64,000 nt of DNA from Loigolactobacillus coryniformis subsp. coryniformis KCTC 3167 = DSM 20001 (GCF_002706425.1 NZ_CP017713.1:1612001-1676000); one strand, 5' to 3'; shown: positions 46,928 through 55,096, numbered from the stretch's first letter. Notes: generated by a model from the letters alone, not told the origin. Numbers and translations: made by a program.

Positions 46928-49732
46928 CTATTCCTTAGTATTGGCTAAAGCAACATGTGCAAAAAGTTGATTGATTTTATCTATCTGTGCAGGCGTCATT
47001 TCCGGAAACCCGATCCCCCGCATTTCATGACTTAGTTGTAACAACGAATAGGCTTGAAAGTTCTGCATATTACCTGGTAAAGTCAGAAAGCTCCAAAATG
47101 GGACCAGTGTCGCTAATTGAGTCGTTAAAGTTTTATCTTGATTGTAGGCTGATAACGGTGTGTACACAGTAAACTGATCTACAAAGGCTTTTGTCGGCGT
47201 ATACATGATTTCATAATGGCCTGGTTGCAATTGGGTACCATTTTTATATTGTCGATCAGCAATTTGCCAATTTTTTGCTCGCGGTAAGTTGACTGTAGCC
47301 GTAGCCCCATATGGAATATCAAGCGTTACTTTAATTTGATCACCTTGGATATTCATGATCTGCCACGCTACTGCAACTTGTCCATTAGCTAATTCTGTAC
47401 GCCCAGCTACCTGTCTAAATTTAGCGGTGATGCCTGGTTGAATTGTCACTTGAGTGGGGGTTATTGGTTGAATGCCAATTAATTGTTCATAAGCCCATTG
47501 CATCACCGCCCCAGTGGAATAGTGATTTAAGGAGTTCATCCCATTTTCAGCAATTTTTCCGTTGGAATCAATTGAATTCCAACGTTCCCAAATCGTTGTT
47601 GCCCCATGTTTGACCTGATATAGCCAGCTGGGATAATCATCATTGAGAAAAATCTGACAGGCCAATTCATGTTGACCGTTTTTCGATAAGGCCGGCAATA
47701 ACACTGGTGTACCGACAAAGCCAGTTGTTAAGTGATTGCAATCTTTCTCTAACCGTTTAACCAATTCACCAGTTAAACTTTGTTGCGTATTTGCTGGGTA
47801 TAGATCAAACTCCAAGCACAACGCTAATGCAGTTTGTGTATCAGTCAGCAGACGCCCGCTACCAGTGAAAAATTCATTGATAAAGGCATCATGGATCTTG
47901 TTAGCTAATAATTCATAATATTCAGATTCATGCTTGGCTTGTAATAATTTAGCTGTCTGTGCAACAATTTTTGCTGAATAATAGTAGTAAGCACTAGCAA
48001 TTAGATCATCTGGTGTCCGTCCCTTTAGATGTAAAATATCTTCTGTATCTAACGCTAACCAATCGCCTAACTGATCGCCATCTAACCAAAGAAACTCGTT
48101 ACGTGTCCCTTTAGCATAATCATGGACCCAATCGACCCACGACATCATTGCACCAAAGTTTTGCTTAAGTACAGCTAAATCGCCGGTTCTGGTATAGGTG
48201 ACCCAAGGAATAATCGTTGCAACGTCACTCCAAACCGCTTTGCCACCATCATGCTCATCGACTGCGGGACAATATAACGGCACTTTGCCGTTGTGTAAAC
48301 TTTGCTCAACGGCCACATCAAACATGAATTTACGATTAAAGCTAAAAGTGTTCATATTATAACTGGCTGTTTGGGCAAAGATTGCTGCATCCCCAGTCCA
48401 GCCTAGTCGTTCATCTCGTTGCGGACAATCGGTTGGCACATCAAGAAAATTACTTTTCTGGCCCCAAAGAACATTTTTAAATAGTCGATTAACTAACGGA
48501 TCATTAGTTGTAATATTACCAATTGATTTCATATCCGAGTACAAAGCCCATGCACTAAAATCGGTTACATTTATATTTTTTGGAAAATCGATCAATTTAA
48601 CATAGCGGAAACCAAAATATGTGAAATGGGGTCGAACTCTGTGGGTTGTACCATCGCTAACGTAAGTAAATGTTGCCCGCGCTGAACGCAGATTACCCCG
48701 ATATAATTCACCGTCTTGCAACACCTCACCATATTCCAATGCAACTTTACTCCCCCGGGGTAAACGATTGGTAAAGGTGACCCAGCCAGCCATATTCTGT
48801 CCAAAATCCAGAACAGTTGTGCCACTTGGTGTCATAATCTTTTTAACGACTGGTAATTTTTCATGGGTAGTGATTGGCAAACTCAAGCGATCAAATAAAT
48901 ACTTAGCTGGTTGTTCAAACTGTGCCAGCGGCAATTCAGTTAGACTAACCGTTTCATCAAGATCCTCTCCATAATAAATACCCGAATGCGAAATTCGAGA
49001 ACGCATACATTTCCATGTAGCATCGGTTGTGATAACTTTTTCGACACCCGCCTCATCAGTAAAACATAATGCGGCAACGGCCATTAACGCATTGCCGTAT
49101 TGATTCATTTTACCGCCATGTTGTTTAATGCCTAATTTACCGCGGAACCAGCCATCACCGAGACTGATTGTTAATGTATGTACACCAGCTTCGGTCAACA
49201 AGTCGGTAACATCATGTGTGGCAATCTGCGTGTAATAATTGTAGTTAGTAAAGCCAGGTGCCAAATATTCTGCGCCAACCTTATGCCCATCAATATAGGC
49301 CTCGTAAAGTCCTAGCCCACTAATATATAATCTTGCCTGTTTGATCCCCCTTGGAATCGTCACTTGTTTGACTAATTGCAGGCCATGGACACTGGCATCA
49401 GCCGAACCGATCCAGTGCGCACCAAGGCGTTGATCCATCAGCCCAGTTTCAAAATAAGTTGCTTTAGTTTCAGTATAATCAGCTGCCCGTAAGGAAACGT
49501 GAACTACATATCGCGTACGTGGTGCTAAATCCAAGGCTGGTTGAAAATCCAGACTTGTTGCCGCCTGCCATTCGGATTCGTAGACTACTTTGTCTGCCGC
49601 TTGAATCGTTAGCTTTTTCTCAAGCTCAGTCGGATAGTCCATTCCGACTACTGAACAATGAATGGTGATTTGATCAAATTTATACCCAATTGGTGTTTGC
49701 ATCTGATTAATACTAATGGTATTAATTTTCAA
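46928..49732 (-). CDS. Alpha-L-rhamnosidase, GH78
   Basis: 934 residues. Domain order is that of bacterial rhamnosidases: N-terminal beta-sandwich modules (to about 290), a concanavalin-like module (TVLDFGQNMAGWV), the (alpha/alpha)6 catalytic barrel with DCPQRDERLGWTGD (435-448, catalytic acid region) and a C-terminal beta-sandwich with a unique tail of about 70 residues. No signal peptide: cytoplasmic, so its substrate must be imported. The frame opens at 49762, but TTG 49732 follows GAGGAGG at eight bases and is preferred. First gene of the operon with the MFS and MBL genes; a cre-like site lies just upstream. Confidence 0.9.
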   Translation of the reverse strand: MKINTISINQMQTPIGYKFDQITIHCSVVGMDYPTELEKKLTIQAADKVVYESEWQAATSLDFQPALDLAPRTRYVVHVSLRAADYTETKATYFETGLMDQRLGAHWIGSADASVHGLQLVKQVTIPRGIKQARLYISGLGLYEAYIDGHKVGAEYLAPGFTNYNYYTQIATHDVTDLLTEAGVHTLTISLGDGWFRGKLGIKQHGGKMNQYGNALMAVAALCFTDEAGVEKVITTDATWKCMRSRISHSGIYYGEDLDETVSLTELPLAQFEQPAKYLFDRLSLPITTHEKLPVVKKIMTPSGTTVLDFGQNMAGWVTFTNRLPRGSKVALEYGEVLQDGELYRGNLRSARATFTYVSDGTTHRVRPHFTYFGFRYVKLIDFPKNINVTDFSAWALYSDMKSIGNITTNDPLVNRLFKNVLWGQKSNFLDVPTDCPQRDERLGWTGDAAIFAQTASYNMNTFSFNRKFMFDVAVEQSLHNGKVPLYCPAVDEHDGGKAVWSDVATIIPWVTYTRTGDLAVLKQNFGAMMSWVDWVHDYAKGTRNEFLWLDGDQLGDWLALDTEDILHLKGRTPDDLIASAYYYYSAKIVAQTAKLLQAKHESEYYELLANKIHDAFINEFFTGSGRLLTDTQTALALCLEFDLYPANTQQSLTGELVKRLEKDCNHLTTGFVGTPVLLPALSKNGQHELACQIFLNDDYPSWLYQVKHGATTIWERWNSIDSNGKIAENGMNSLNHYSTGAVMQWAYEQLIGIQPITPTQVTIQPGITAKFRQVAGRTELANGQVAVAWQIMNIQGDQIKVTLDIPYGATATVNLPRAKNWQIADRQYKNGTQLQPGHYEIMYTPTKAFVDQFTVYTPLSAYNQDKTLTTQLATLVPFWSFLTLPGNMQNFQAYSLLQLSHEMRGIGFPEMTPAQIDKINQLFAHVALANTKE

Positions 49733-49757
49733 TATTAGGTCCTCCTCATCAGTTTGC

Positions 49758-49771
49758 CGCAATCGCTTACA
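49758..49771 (-). promoter_or_regulatory. cre-like site upstream of the rhamnosidase gene
   Basis: On the minus strand TGTAAGCGATTGCG matches the CcpA operator pattern with one mismatch at the last base. It lies 26-40 bases before the start codon, fitting catabolite repression of the operon. Confidence 0.55.
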
Positions 49772-49863
49772 AGGTTTATTATGCTTTATTTTTAGCGCTT
49801 ATTTTATTTATTAATGCTTTTTATTATTAATAAGTGCTATTAGTAGGCAAATTTATTTAAAAT

Positions 49864-49911
49864 AAAAACCACTAAAAAATAGTTTTTCAACTTATTTTTA
49901 GTGGTTTTTTC
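49864..49911. terminator. Hairpin terminator in the 49772-50168 intergenic region
   Basis: AAAACCACTAAAAA/TTTTTAGTGGTTTT with flanking A- and T-runs. It may end minus-strand transcription from the replication module. The rest of this region is AT-rich without a recognisable gene. Confidence 0.75.
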
Positions 49912-50168
49912 TATCGCCTAAGCTTTTAATGCTTCTTTAAAATTCAAGGTTAATTACCAAAAAATAGATAACGCACCATCCAGCATAGAATTTCTTCTTA
50001 TGCTTAAATTACTTGATAAAATTTGACAATGTACATTCATTAATAATCAAACTATAGGACGCCATTTTAAACTTTACAACCCGACAAATCAAGTTCATGA
50101 CTATAAAGCTGTCTTTCTTTGACCCTGTACTCCAAAACAGTTATCGATAAACAAGAGGAACAGCTTTT

Positions 50169-50297
50169 ATGGATGAAAAACAAACTGCAGATACGAAAAA
50201 TATTTGCCCAAAACTTTTATTACCCACTAATCGTCTGCGCCCCCAGCAACCGCAAAATCCCCGCGGCACTTTTCTGATTCTGACACAAAAATTGTAG
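50169..50297 (+). pseudogene. Truncated 5' end of an HxlR-type regulator gene (remnant)
   Basis: A ribosome site (AGAGGAA) and ATG are followed by codons for MDEKQTADTKNICPK, which resembles the beginning of HxlR-type regulators with their conserved CPK. The similarity stops at about 50213 and the frame then runs into the unrelated minus-strand gene. This suggests a recombination boundary near 50215. Confidence 0.35.
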
Positions 50298-50438
50298 AAA
50301 CTGTAAAAATTCCGCCGCATCCTGTTGCCGGTACAAAAATTCGCCTAAACAGTACAGTTCATCCTTAGCCGACACCGGCCGATCCAAAAAGTCGTGGCGC
50401 GCCAGCTCATGGTCTAAGGGAATGCCTAAATCAGTCAT
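50220..50438 (-). CDS. Small protein of unknown function
   Basis: 72 residues, no family recognised. Acidic N-terminal half (MTDLGIPLDHELARHDFLD) and an alpha-helical, Gln/Phe-rich second half (AAEFLQFLQFLCQNQ). A perfect AAAGGAGG precedes the ATG, which supports a real gene. It is the last gene of the minus-strand replication-module operon, 36 bases after the Phd-like gene; whether the two form a toxin-antitoxin pair cannot be said. Confidence 0.6.
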   Translation of the reverse strand: MTDLGIPLDHELARHDFLDRPVSAKDELYCLGEFLYRQQDAAEFLQFLQFLCQNQKSAAGILRLLGAQTISG

Positions 50439-50474
50439 TGAAGTCCTCCTTTGTTTATATGAAAGAAAAGCGAC

Positions 50475-50660
50475 CTAAATATGCAGATCCTGGCCCAGCA
50501 TTGCAGTGAGTTCTTGCTGCCATTTGTGCGCGGCGACCAGCACCACGCAATCGTTGGTGCGCATATTGCGGATCACCACCACGCCGTCGCTGCGATCAAG
50601 CTCGCGGACGAGGCGATTGAGGTGCATTTTGGCGTTACTGACGGGGAGTGTTTCGATCAT
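50475..50660 (-). CDS. Phd/YefM-like antitoxin domain protein
   Basis: 61 residues starting MIETLPVSNAKMHLNRLV, a pattern of Phd/YefM antitoxins (short beta-strand, then helix with conserved N-x-L), followed by VVIRNMRTNDCVVLVAAHKWQQEL. The frame opens at 50708, but ATG 50660 follows AAGGAGGTG and is preferred. It lies 16 bases after the helicase stop in the same operon. No recognisable RelE, Doc or PIN toxin is adjacent. Confidence 0.6.
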   Translation of the reverse strand: MIETLPVSNAKMHLNRLVRELDRSDGVVVIRNMRTNDCVVLVAAHKWQQELTAMLGQDLHI

Positions 50661-50676
50661 CGGCTTCACCTCCTTT

Positions 50677-52008
50677 TTAATTGCGCCGCATTGTTGGCGG
50701 CACCACATCTTGCTGCATATTTACCGTCCCGTTGCCCGCTGCCACCGGCGTATCCAGCACCAACTGCGGCGTAAAGCGCATTTGCCCTGGGGTAAAGGTA
50801 AAGGCCAACTCGGTCAGGCAGCCAGAACGGTTTTTGCGGAAAATTAAGTTTAGGTGGCGGACTGCCTTGTGTTCTTCGTCATTGCTGATTGGATAAAGAA
50901 AACTGACCGTATTGGAATCTTGCTCGATACTGCCGGACTCGCGCAGGTCGGCTAGTTGCGGCGTGCGGTCAACGCGTTTTTCCAGCTCGCGGTTTAATTG
51001 CGAGAATAAAATGATCGGGATGCCCATTTCGTTGGTCAACAACTTTAACTCGCGGGTGATCGTTTCGATCTCCAGCCGCCGATCGGTGCGCGCCGCCAGT
51101 CGTTCTAAACTGATAATTTGCAAATAATCGATCACCGCTAAATATTCGCCGGCGGCAGCTTTGGCGGCGTGGGCGCGGATCGTCTTGATGATCTGCGGCA
51201 AAATCAGCAATTTATCATGTAAATACAACTGTTGTCGATTCAACTGTTCGATGCCGGCACGGACTTTTTCTTTCTCAGCGGCACTCATTTGGTACGGGTT
51301 AGTGAACTTGCCAGCCGCCACGCCAGTTTCGCAGGCGACGATCCGCTGGTAGTTATCCTGGGCGGTCATTTCCAGCGAAAACAGATCCACCGTCAGATTC
51401 GGTGTGTACTTGATCGCCTGTTCGATCAGATTCAGCGCAAAGGCCGATTTACCGACACCGGGGCGGGCGCCGATCGTCCACAACATCCCGCCGCGCAAGC
51501 CGCCGTTGAACACGCGATCGACATTGGCGAAAGTTTTGATGCCCAACGGCTGTGGCTGTGCCAGTTCCGCCGCTAACGTCGCCCCGTGTTCAGTGATCGG
51601 TTGCGTTGGTGTCGGCGGTTCGTTTAAGCCCAGCAACAAGCGACTTTGCGCCTGCAACGCCGCCAAATTTTCCGCGTTCGGCGTGGCAAAATAGGCTTGG
51701 GCCGCCATTTGCGTGTTGCCCTGTTCGTACCAAAAATGCTGCGCCTGCACGCTGTCACGAAAAATTTGCTCGTTGTCACAAGGTTGGGCAAACGTCTGCC
51801 AATCAGCCTCTTCAAACGCCAGCGGGTACGCCGCCTGAAAGCGCCGCTGCACATCCACAAAACTCTGAAACGGTCCCGGATCAGTCACCATAAATTCGAC
51901 AAACTCACGGCAGCTCTTGCCACTGAACCATTCCGGCGCGATCGTCACTGTTTTGATCGCCGCCGGATGTTGCAATAAATAATGGACCACATTAGTATCC
52001 AAGGTCAC
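50677..52008 (-). CDS. DnaB-type replicative helicase of a replication module
   Basis: 443 residues with an N-terminal helical domain and a RecA-like helicase domain: Walker A GARPGVGKSAFALN (near 185), the SLEMTAQDNYQRI helix, Walker B LAVIDYLQII, and the C-terminal LADLRESGSIEQDSNTVSFLYP arginine-finger region. It would unwind DNA ahead of replication. Start GTG 52008 has GGAGG nine bases upstream; the frame opens at 52014. It overlaps the upstream replisome-organizer gene by 17 bases. It appears to be an extra, element-borne helicase rather than the chromosomal one. Confidence 0.88.
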   Translation of the reverse strand: MTLDTNVVHYLLQHPAAIKTVTIAPEWFSGKSCREFVEFMVTDPGPFQSFVDVQRRFQAAYPLAFEEADWQTFAQPCDNEQIFRDSVQAQHFWYEQGNTQMAAQAYFATPNAENLAALQAQSRLLLGLNEPPTPTQPITEHGATLAAELAQPQPLGIKTFANVDRVFNGGLRGGMLWTIGARPGVGKSAFALNLIEQAIKYTPNLTVDLFSLEMTAQDNYQRIVACETGVAAGKFTNPYQMSAAEKEKVRAGIEQLNRQQLYLHDKLLILPQIIKTIRAHAAKAAAGEYLAVIDYLQIISLERLAARTDRRLEIETITRELKLLTNEMGIPIILFSQLNRELEKRVDRTPQLADLRESGSIEQDSNTVSFLYPISNDEEHKAVRHLNLIFRKNRSGCLTELAFTFTPGQMRFTPQLVLDTPVAAGNGTVNMQQDVVPPTMRRN

Positions 52009-52879
52009 GCCCAATCGCCTCCACTTCTTCTTCGGTCACGTCAACTACCTCATCAGCCGCCCGCCGCAACACCATTGCCACATCACCGCAGCTTAACTGA
52101 TACAGATCACGCAAATACTGCGTCCGCGTCAGCTGAGCTGCCGGCTGCACGTGCGCCGGTGGCGGCGCCTCCAACAAATACTGCTTAAACTTCGGTCCAA
52201 ACAACGTCTGCGGCCGCACAAACTTCCAAAAATCAGTCTCGTACCAATCCTTGCACTTCCAATCGATCACCTGTTTGATCTGCTTGATCGTCACTTTTTG
52301 ATCAAATAAGCCCGCCAATAAAATCTGTGTTGCCGGCTCGTTGCTAAATTGCTTGCCCGACTGCTGGTGCAGGTACGCCAGAATTTTGCCGGTGGTCGTT
52401 ACTAATTTAGCGCGTTGTGCTGGGGTGTATTTTTGCAGGGCCAGTGGCGTGACGCCGGTTAATGGCGGTGCTGGTGGGGCTGGCTGCGGATCATCCACGT
52501 CGTAAAATTTAACTAGCCCGCAATAATTAGGATCGACATCGTCAACTGCATAGCGTTCCCAGTGGCTGATCTGATAGCGGTCATCCGCATGTCGTTGCAG
52601 TAAACCAGCCTTTTCTAGTAGCGCCAATAACTGCGGTACATAGTTAGCACGAGTAATATGCGCTAGGTGTGCATATTCGCTGTTAGTCAACGCTGGTTGA
52701 TCAGTACCAGTAACGTAGCCAGCACAACCCGCACGGCCAGCAATACAAGCTAAACGCAACCAAAGTGCTTGTGCAGTTCTTTCTTGACGACCATTACTTG
52801 CCAACTGTTCTAGTTTTATAAATTCAGGTAATTCAAATAAGTTAATTGGTATTTTAATAACCGTTTCCAAAACCCTCAC
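51992..52879 (-). CDS. Phage/plasmid-type replisome organizer (DnaD-like)
   Basis: 295 residues. The N-terminal 110 residues look like the winged-helix domain of phage replisome organizers (LFELPEFIKLEQL, LALLEKAGLLQRH). The segment 165-240 (ILAYLHQQSGKQF, then QVIDWKCKDWYETDFWKFVRPQTLF, quoted in part) matches the conserved phage C-terminal replication domain with its RPxTLF motif. The C-terminal tail is acidic. Such proteins bind origin iterons and load the helicase encoded next. It is the first gene of the operon; the shared promoter-like element lies 20-55 bases upstream. Confidence 0.82.
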   Translation of the reverse strand: MRVLETVIKIPINLFELPEFIKLEQLASNGRQERTAQALWLRLACIAGRAGCAGYVTGTDQPALTNSEYAHLAHITRANYVPQLLALLEKAGLLQRHADDRYQISHWERYAVDDVDPNYCGLVKFYDVDDPQPAPPAPPLTGVTPLALQKYTPAQRAKLVTTTGKILAYLHQQSGKQFSNEPATQILLAGLFDQKVTIKQIKQVIDWKCKDWYETDFWKFVRPQTLFGPKFKQYLLEAPPPAHVQPAAQLTRTQYLRDLYQLSCGDVAMVLRRAADEVVDVTEEEVEAIGRDLGY

Positions 52880-52897
52880 CTCAAATTAGCTATTCAT

Positions 52898-52933
52898 TTA
52901 TATATACGTTTGAGCGACCGCTTTTGTCCCGCT
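52898..52933 (-). promoter_or_regulatory. Shared 36-bp promoter-like element, copy upstream of the replication operon
   Basis: On the minus strand AGCGGGACAAAA, six variable bases, then GCTCAAACGTATATATAA. The same two boxes with identical spacing are at 54765-54800 on the plus strand, in the same orientation relative to the downstream gene. Confidence 0.7.
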
Positions 52934-52941
52934 ATTTTGGC

Positions 52942-53000
52942 AAAAAAATAAAGTTAAGCACGAAACACTGATTTAACAGCGTTTACTTAACTTTATTTTT
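52942..53000. terminator. Large hairpin between promoter element and iterons
   Basis: AAAAATAAAGTTAAG and CTTAACTTTATTTTT pair around a 28-base loop. It could insulate the replication operon from the gene at 53175 on the same strand. Confidence 0.6.
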
Positions 53001-53021
53001 CTCATGTTAGTTATTTTTTAC

Positions 53022-53122
53022 TTGATCTTAGATCAAGTTCAGGTGATCTTAGATCAAATTCAAGTGATCTTAGTCGAGTTCAAGTGATCTTAGATCAAGT
53101 TCAAGTGATCTTAGATCGACCC
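53022..53122. repeat. Iteron-like tandem repeats, possible replication origin
   Basis: Five tandem copies of about 21 bp starting at 53022, 53044, 53065, 53085 and 53106. Unit: TGATCTTAGATCAAGTTCAAG; each full unit contains the dyad GATCTTAGATC. The third copy lacks one base and the last is partial. Position next to the replisome organizer and helicase genes suggests an origin, but simple operator repeats are also possible. Confidence 0.6.
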
Positions 53123-53174
53123 TAAAATCATATCGGTGCGCGCATAGTTACAGCCACTTCACCCCACGTACCCG

Positions 53175-53987
53175 CTAATCCGCCTTACTTTTCCGGTGCT
53201 TCAAACCGCGCGGTGGCCGTATATGATAATCGGCCGACGCAGTGGCTTCGCGGACTGACATTTGTCCCACTTCTGCCAACTGACAAACATCTTCGCTGAA
53301 ACAATCATAAATAAATTGCCGGAGCTGCGCCGGCTGTACTTGCGGAATATCCAAGGCCGTCAACTTCGGTAAATTGGCCGGCACCATGAGATCACAAGTA
53401 CTTGACGGCAACAATTCTTTAAAGCCTTGCTGAACTACATTGGTCAGTGCCAGCAGAAATTCGCGCACCAAACCTAATTGGGTGGTCAAGCTGCGCACAC
53501 TAAGTTGCACCCGAATCACCACTTTGGGCTGGCGCTCATCTGCTTGACTAAAAGTTACCAGCACCGCATTTGCGTATGCGCGCATCGTTGAATACCAGCG
53601 GCTGCACACCCAAGCCGCCTGTTGCCGCTGTGGACTAGAATCCGGAATAAATGAATTTTCACCGTGAAAATAAGGAAAGTTCTGTAGCCCCAACTCATCG
53701 GCCATCCACCGTGATAGTCGACACGTTAACAAATTATGCTGACTGTACACGGTCATTAACTGCACTGCTGTCCGCGAACATAGCACCACTTTACCAGAAA
53801 CATCGATCACCGCCGTGCGGTAGATCACGTTGCCAAGCTTTAAGTCATCCGCCAAGCTGCCAACAAAAATAGTGGTCTTGCGAATCGCAAAATCAGCGCA
53901 TAATTCTGCCGTTTCTGCATACGTCGTCTGATCCGCCAAATCATAATAAAAACAATTATTTGGCAATCCCTTTGGTCGTTGTCCCAT
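53175..53987 (-). CDS. Uncharacterised protein beside the sigma-factor gene
   Basis: 270 residues, no family recognised. The N-terminal half contains NNCFYYDLADQTTYAETAEL and a mixed alpha/beta stretch TTIFVGSLADDLKLGN; the C-terminus is basic (RPPRGLKHRKSKAD). No signal peptide or membrane segment. I considered a ComK-type competence factor because of the sigma factor next door, but the ComK core motifs are not visible. ATG 53987 follows GGAGGGG at five bases and is preferred over the frame start at 54023. Divergent from the sigma gene. Confidence 0.6.
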   Translation of the reverse strand: MGQRPKGLPNNCFYYDLADQTTYAETAELCADFAIRKTTIFVGSLADDLKLGNVIYRTAVIDVSGKVVLCSRTAVQLMTVYSQHNLLTCRLSRWMADELGLQNFPYFHGENSFIPDSSPQRQQAAWVCSRWYSTMRAYANAVLVTFSQADERQPKVVIRVQLSVRSLTTQLGLVREFLLALTNVVQQGFKELLPSSTCDLMVPANLPKLTALDIPQVQPAQLRQFIYDCFSEDVCQLAEVGQMSVREATASADYHIRPPRGLKHRKSKAD

Positions 53988-54236
53988 CTGATCCCCTCCA
54001 ATTGGTCGCTGCAATCGCGCCATCTTTCAGATTAGCATAAGCTAAATCTTATTTAGTTGGAAGCGGTTAACTATTTACTAAAAATTTAATGAAGACTAGA
54101 TTAGAAAAAATCGATTGCCGTAATGAAAGCCTTTTCTTATTGTATTTTCAATTAACCAGCGCTGCATTTTTACAAAATGCGCTGTTTGTCGTTTTTATGG
54201 CCAAGCCGGTATGCTAAATAGCGTCCTAGACGTCTG

Positions 54237-54264
54237 GGATCACTACAAGCAAAGGTTGTGATCC
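54237..54264 (+). promoter_or_regulatory. Hairpin with the sigma-gene ribosome site in its loop
   Basis: GGATCAC (54237-54243) pairs perfectly with GTGATCC (54258-54264), ending two bases before the ATG. The probable ribosome site AAAGG (54251-54255) is in the loop. It may set or control translation of the sigma factor. Confidence 0.4.
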
Positions 54265-54265
54265 A

Positions 54266-54760
54266 ATGACAAATCAATTGATCAATACGGCATTTAACGC
54301 CGCACTCAACGATAAAAAACTAATCGGCGGTGCGCTGAAACACTGCCACATCACCCGCCAACGCTCAGATTACGATGATTTTTTTCAAGAATGCCTGCTA
54401 GCTTACGTCGATGCCTACTGCCAATACGAACAGTTGCCGGCGCCGCAGATCAGCCGCAATAACTATCTCTATACCAAGCTGTGCCAACGGATCTATGATC
54501 ACTGGCGCAAAAATCAATGCTATCACAAATATTTCGGCAACGAGGCCACCGTTGAACCAACGACTAACGCCGACTTGATCAACCATCTGATCTTAGAAGA
54601 CCTCGTTGCTGAACTGTCGATCGTCGAAAACCAAATCTTCAACCACCTGTATCTACAAAATGATTCCGTGACTGAAACTTGCCGGCAATTAAAAATCAGT
54701 CGCAGCGCCCTCTATCGTCGCCGGGCCAAACTTTTTAAGAAAATTCACCACTTTATTTGA
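54266..54760 (+). CDS. Small sigma-70-type (ComX/SigH-like) sigma factor
   Basis: 164 residues with only two sigma regions, as in ECF or ComX-type factors: region 2 around 35-90 (DDFFQECLLAYVDAY, the D-x-x-QE pattern, then YLYTKLCQRIYDHWRK) and region 4 around 118-160 (SIVENQIFNHLYLQ, then the helix-turn-helix SVTETCRQLKISRSALYRRRAKL). It would direct RNA polymerase to a special promoter set. The promoter-like 36-bp element follows its stop by four bases. No anti-sigma gene is adjacent. Similar factors control competence genes in several lactic acid bacteria; that link is only a suggestion here. Confidence 0.78.
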   Translation: MTNQLINTAFNAALNDKKLIGGALKHCHITRQRSDYDDFFQECLLAYVDAYCQYEQLPAPQISRNNYLYTKLCQRIYDHWRKNQCYHKYFGNEATVEPTTNADLINHLILEDLVAELSIVENQIFNHLYLQNDSVTETCRQLKISRSALYRRRAKLFKKIHHFI

Positions 54761-54764
54761 AAAC

Positions 54765-54800
54765 AGCGGGACAAAACGGCAGGCTCAAACGTATATATAA
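54765..54800 (+). promoter_or_regulatory. Shared 36-bp promoter-like element, copy upstream of DUF1659/DUF2922 genes
   Basis: AGCGGGACAAAA, six variable bases, GCTCAAACGTATATATAA. GGGACA and TATATA stand 18 bases apart as -35 and -10-like hexamers. Thirty of 36 positions are identical to the element at 52898-52933. Confidence 0.7.
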
Positions 54801-54811
54801 GTGAGGGCTAA

Positions 54812-54904
54812 ATGACGGCCGCATTGACCCTTAAAAAAACTGGGTTTCTGGCTCCAGAAACCCACACTAAAATTGACGAGGAGGTCATCCCATGGCTATT
54901 TTGA
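54812..54904 (+). CDS. Possible 30-residue leader peptide
   Basis: A frame MTAALTLKKTGF...EEVIPWLF begins right after the promoter-like element, with GTGAGGG five bases before its ATG, and overlaps the DUF1659 start by 13 bases. It contains the hairpin TGGGTTTCTG/CAGAAACCCA (54841-54864). Translation of it could affect the next gene. Confidence 0.35.
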   Translation: MTAALTLKKTGFLAPETHTKIDEEVIPWLF

Positions 54905-55095
54905 AAACAGACTTGCAGATCAAAACCGTCGGCGACAACATCGACGGCGAAGCGACGCACAAGTTCATGAACGTCAAAGAAGGCACCACCCCTGAACAAC
55001 TGGACACATTCGGCAAAACCATCGCTAAACTAGCCAACGAAGGCTACAGCGCTGCGGTCACCGTTGTATATGATCGACATGACTACGCAGGATAG
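54892..55095 (+). CDS. DUF1659 family small protein
   Basis: 67 residues matching the DUF1659 pattern of Firmicutes: LKTDLQIKTVGD, then FMNVKEGTTPEQLDTFGKTIAKLANE. The function is unknown. Perfect GAGGAGG seven bases before the ATG. DUF1659 and DUF2922 proteins are typically encoded as neighbours; here the pair is separated by a family C element. Confidence 0.8.
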   Translation: MAILKTDLQIKTVGDNIDGEATHKFMNVKEGTTPEQLDTFGKTIAKLANEGYSAAVTVVYDRHDYAG

Positions 55096-55096
55096 A

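Noticed and set aside
50220-50660. Toxin-antitoxin pair formed by the Phd-like and the 72-residue protein
   Set aside because: The second protein shows no toxin family features; the pairing would rest on adjacency alone.
50481-52188. Several long plus-strand open frames opposite the helicase and organizer genes
   Set aside because: They lack ribosome sites and mirror the GC-rich codon pattern of the real minus-strand genes.
53022-53122. CRISPR array
   Set aside because: The repeats are directly joined with no spacers of 25-40 bases; this is a tandem iteron-type array.
53175-53987. Possible ComK competence factor beside the sigma gene
   Set aside because: Length is larger than ComK and the conserved ComK core (the Cys-Arg-Phe-Phe-Gly-type block) is not visible; left as unknown.
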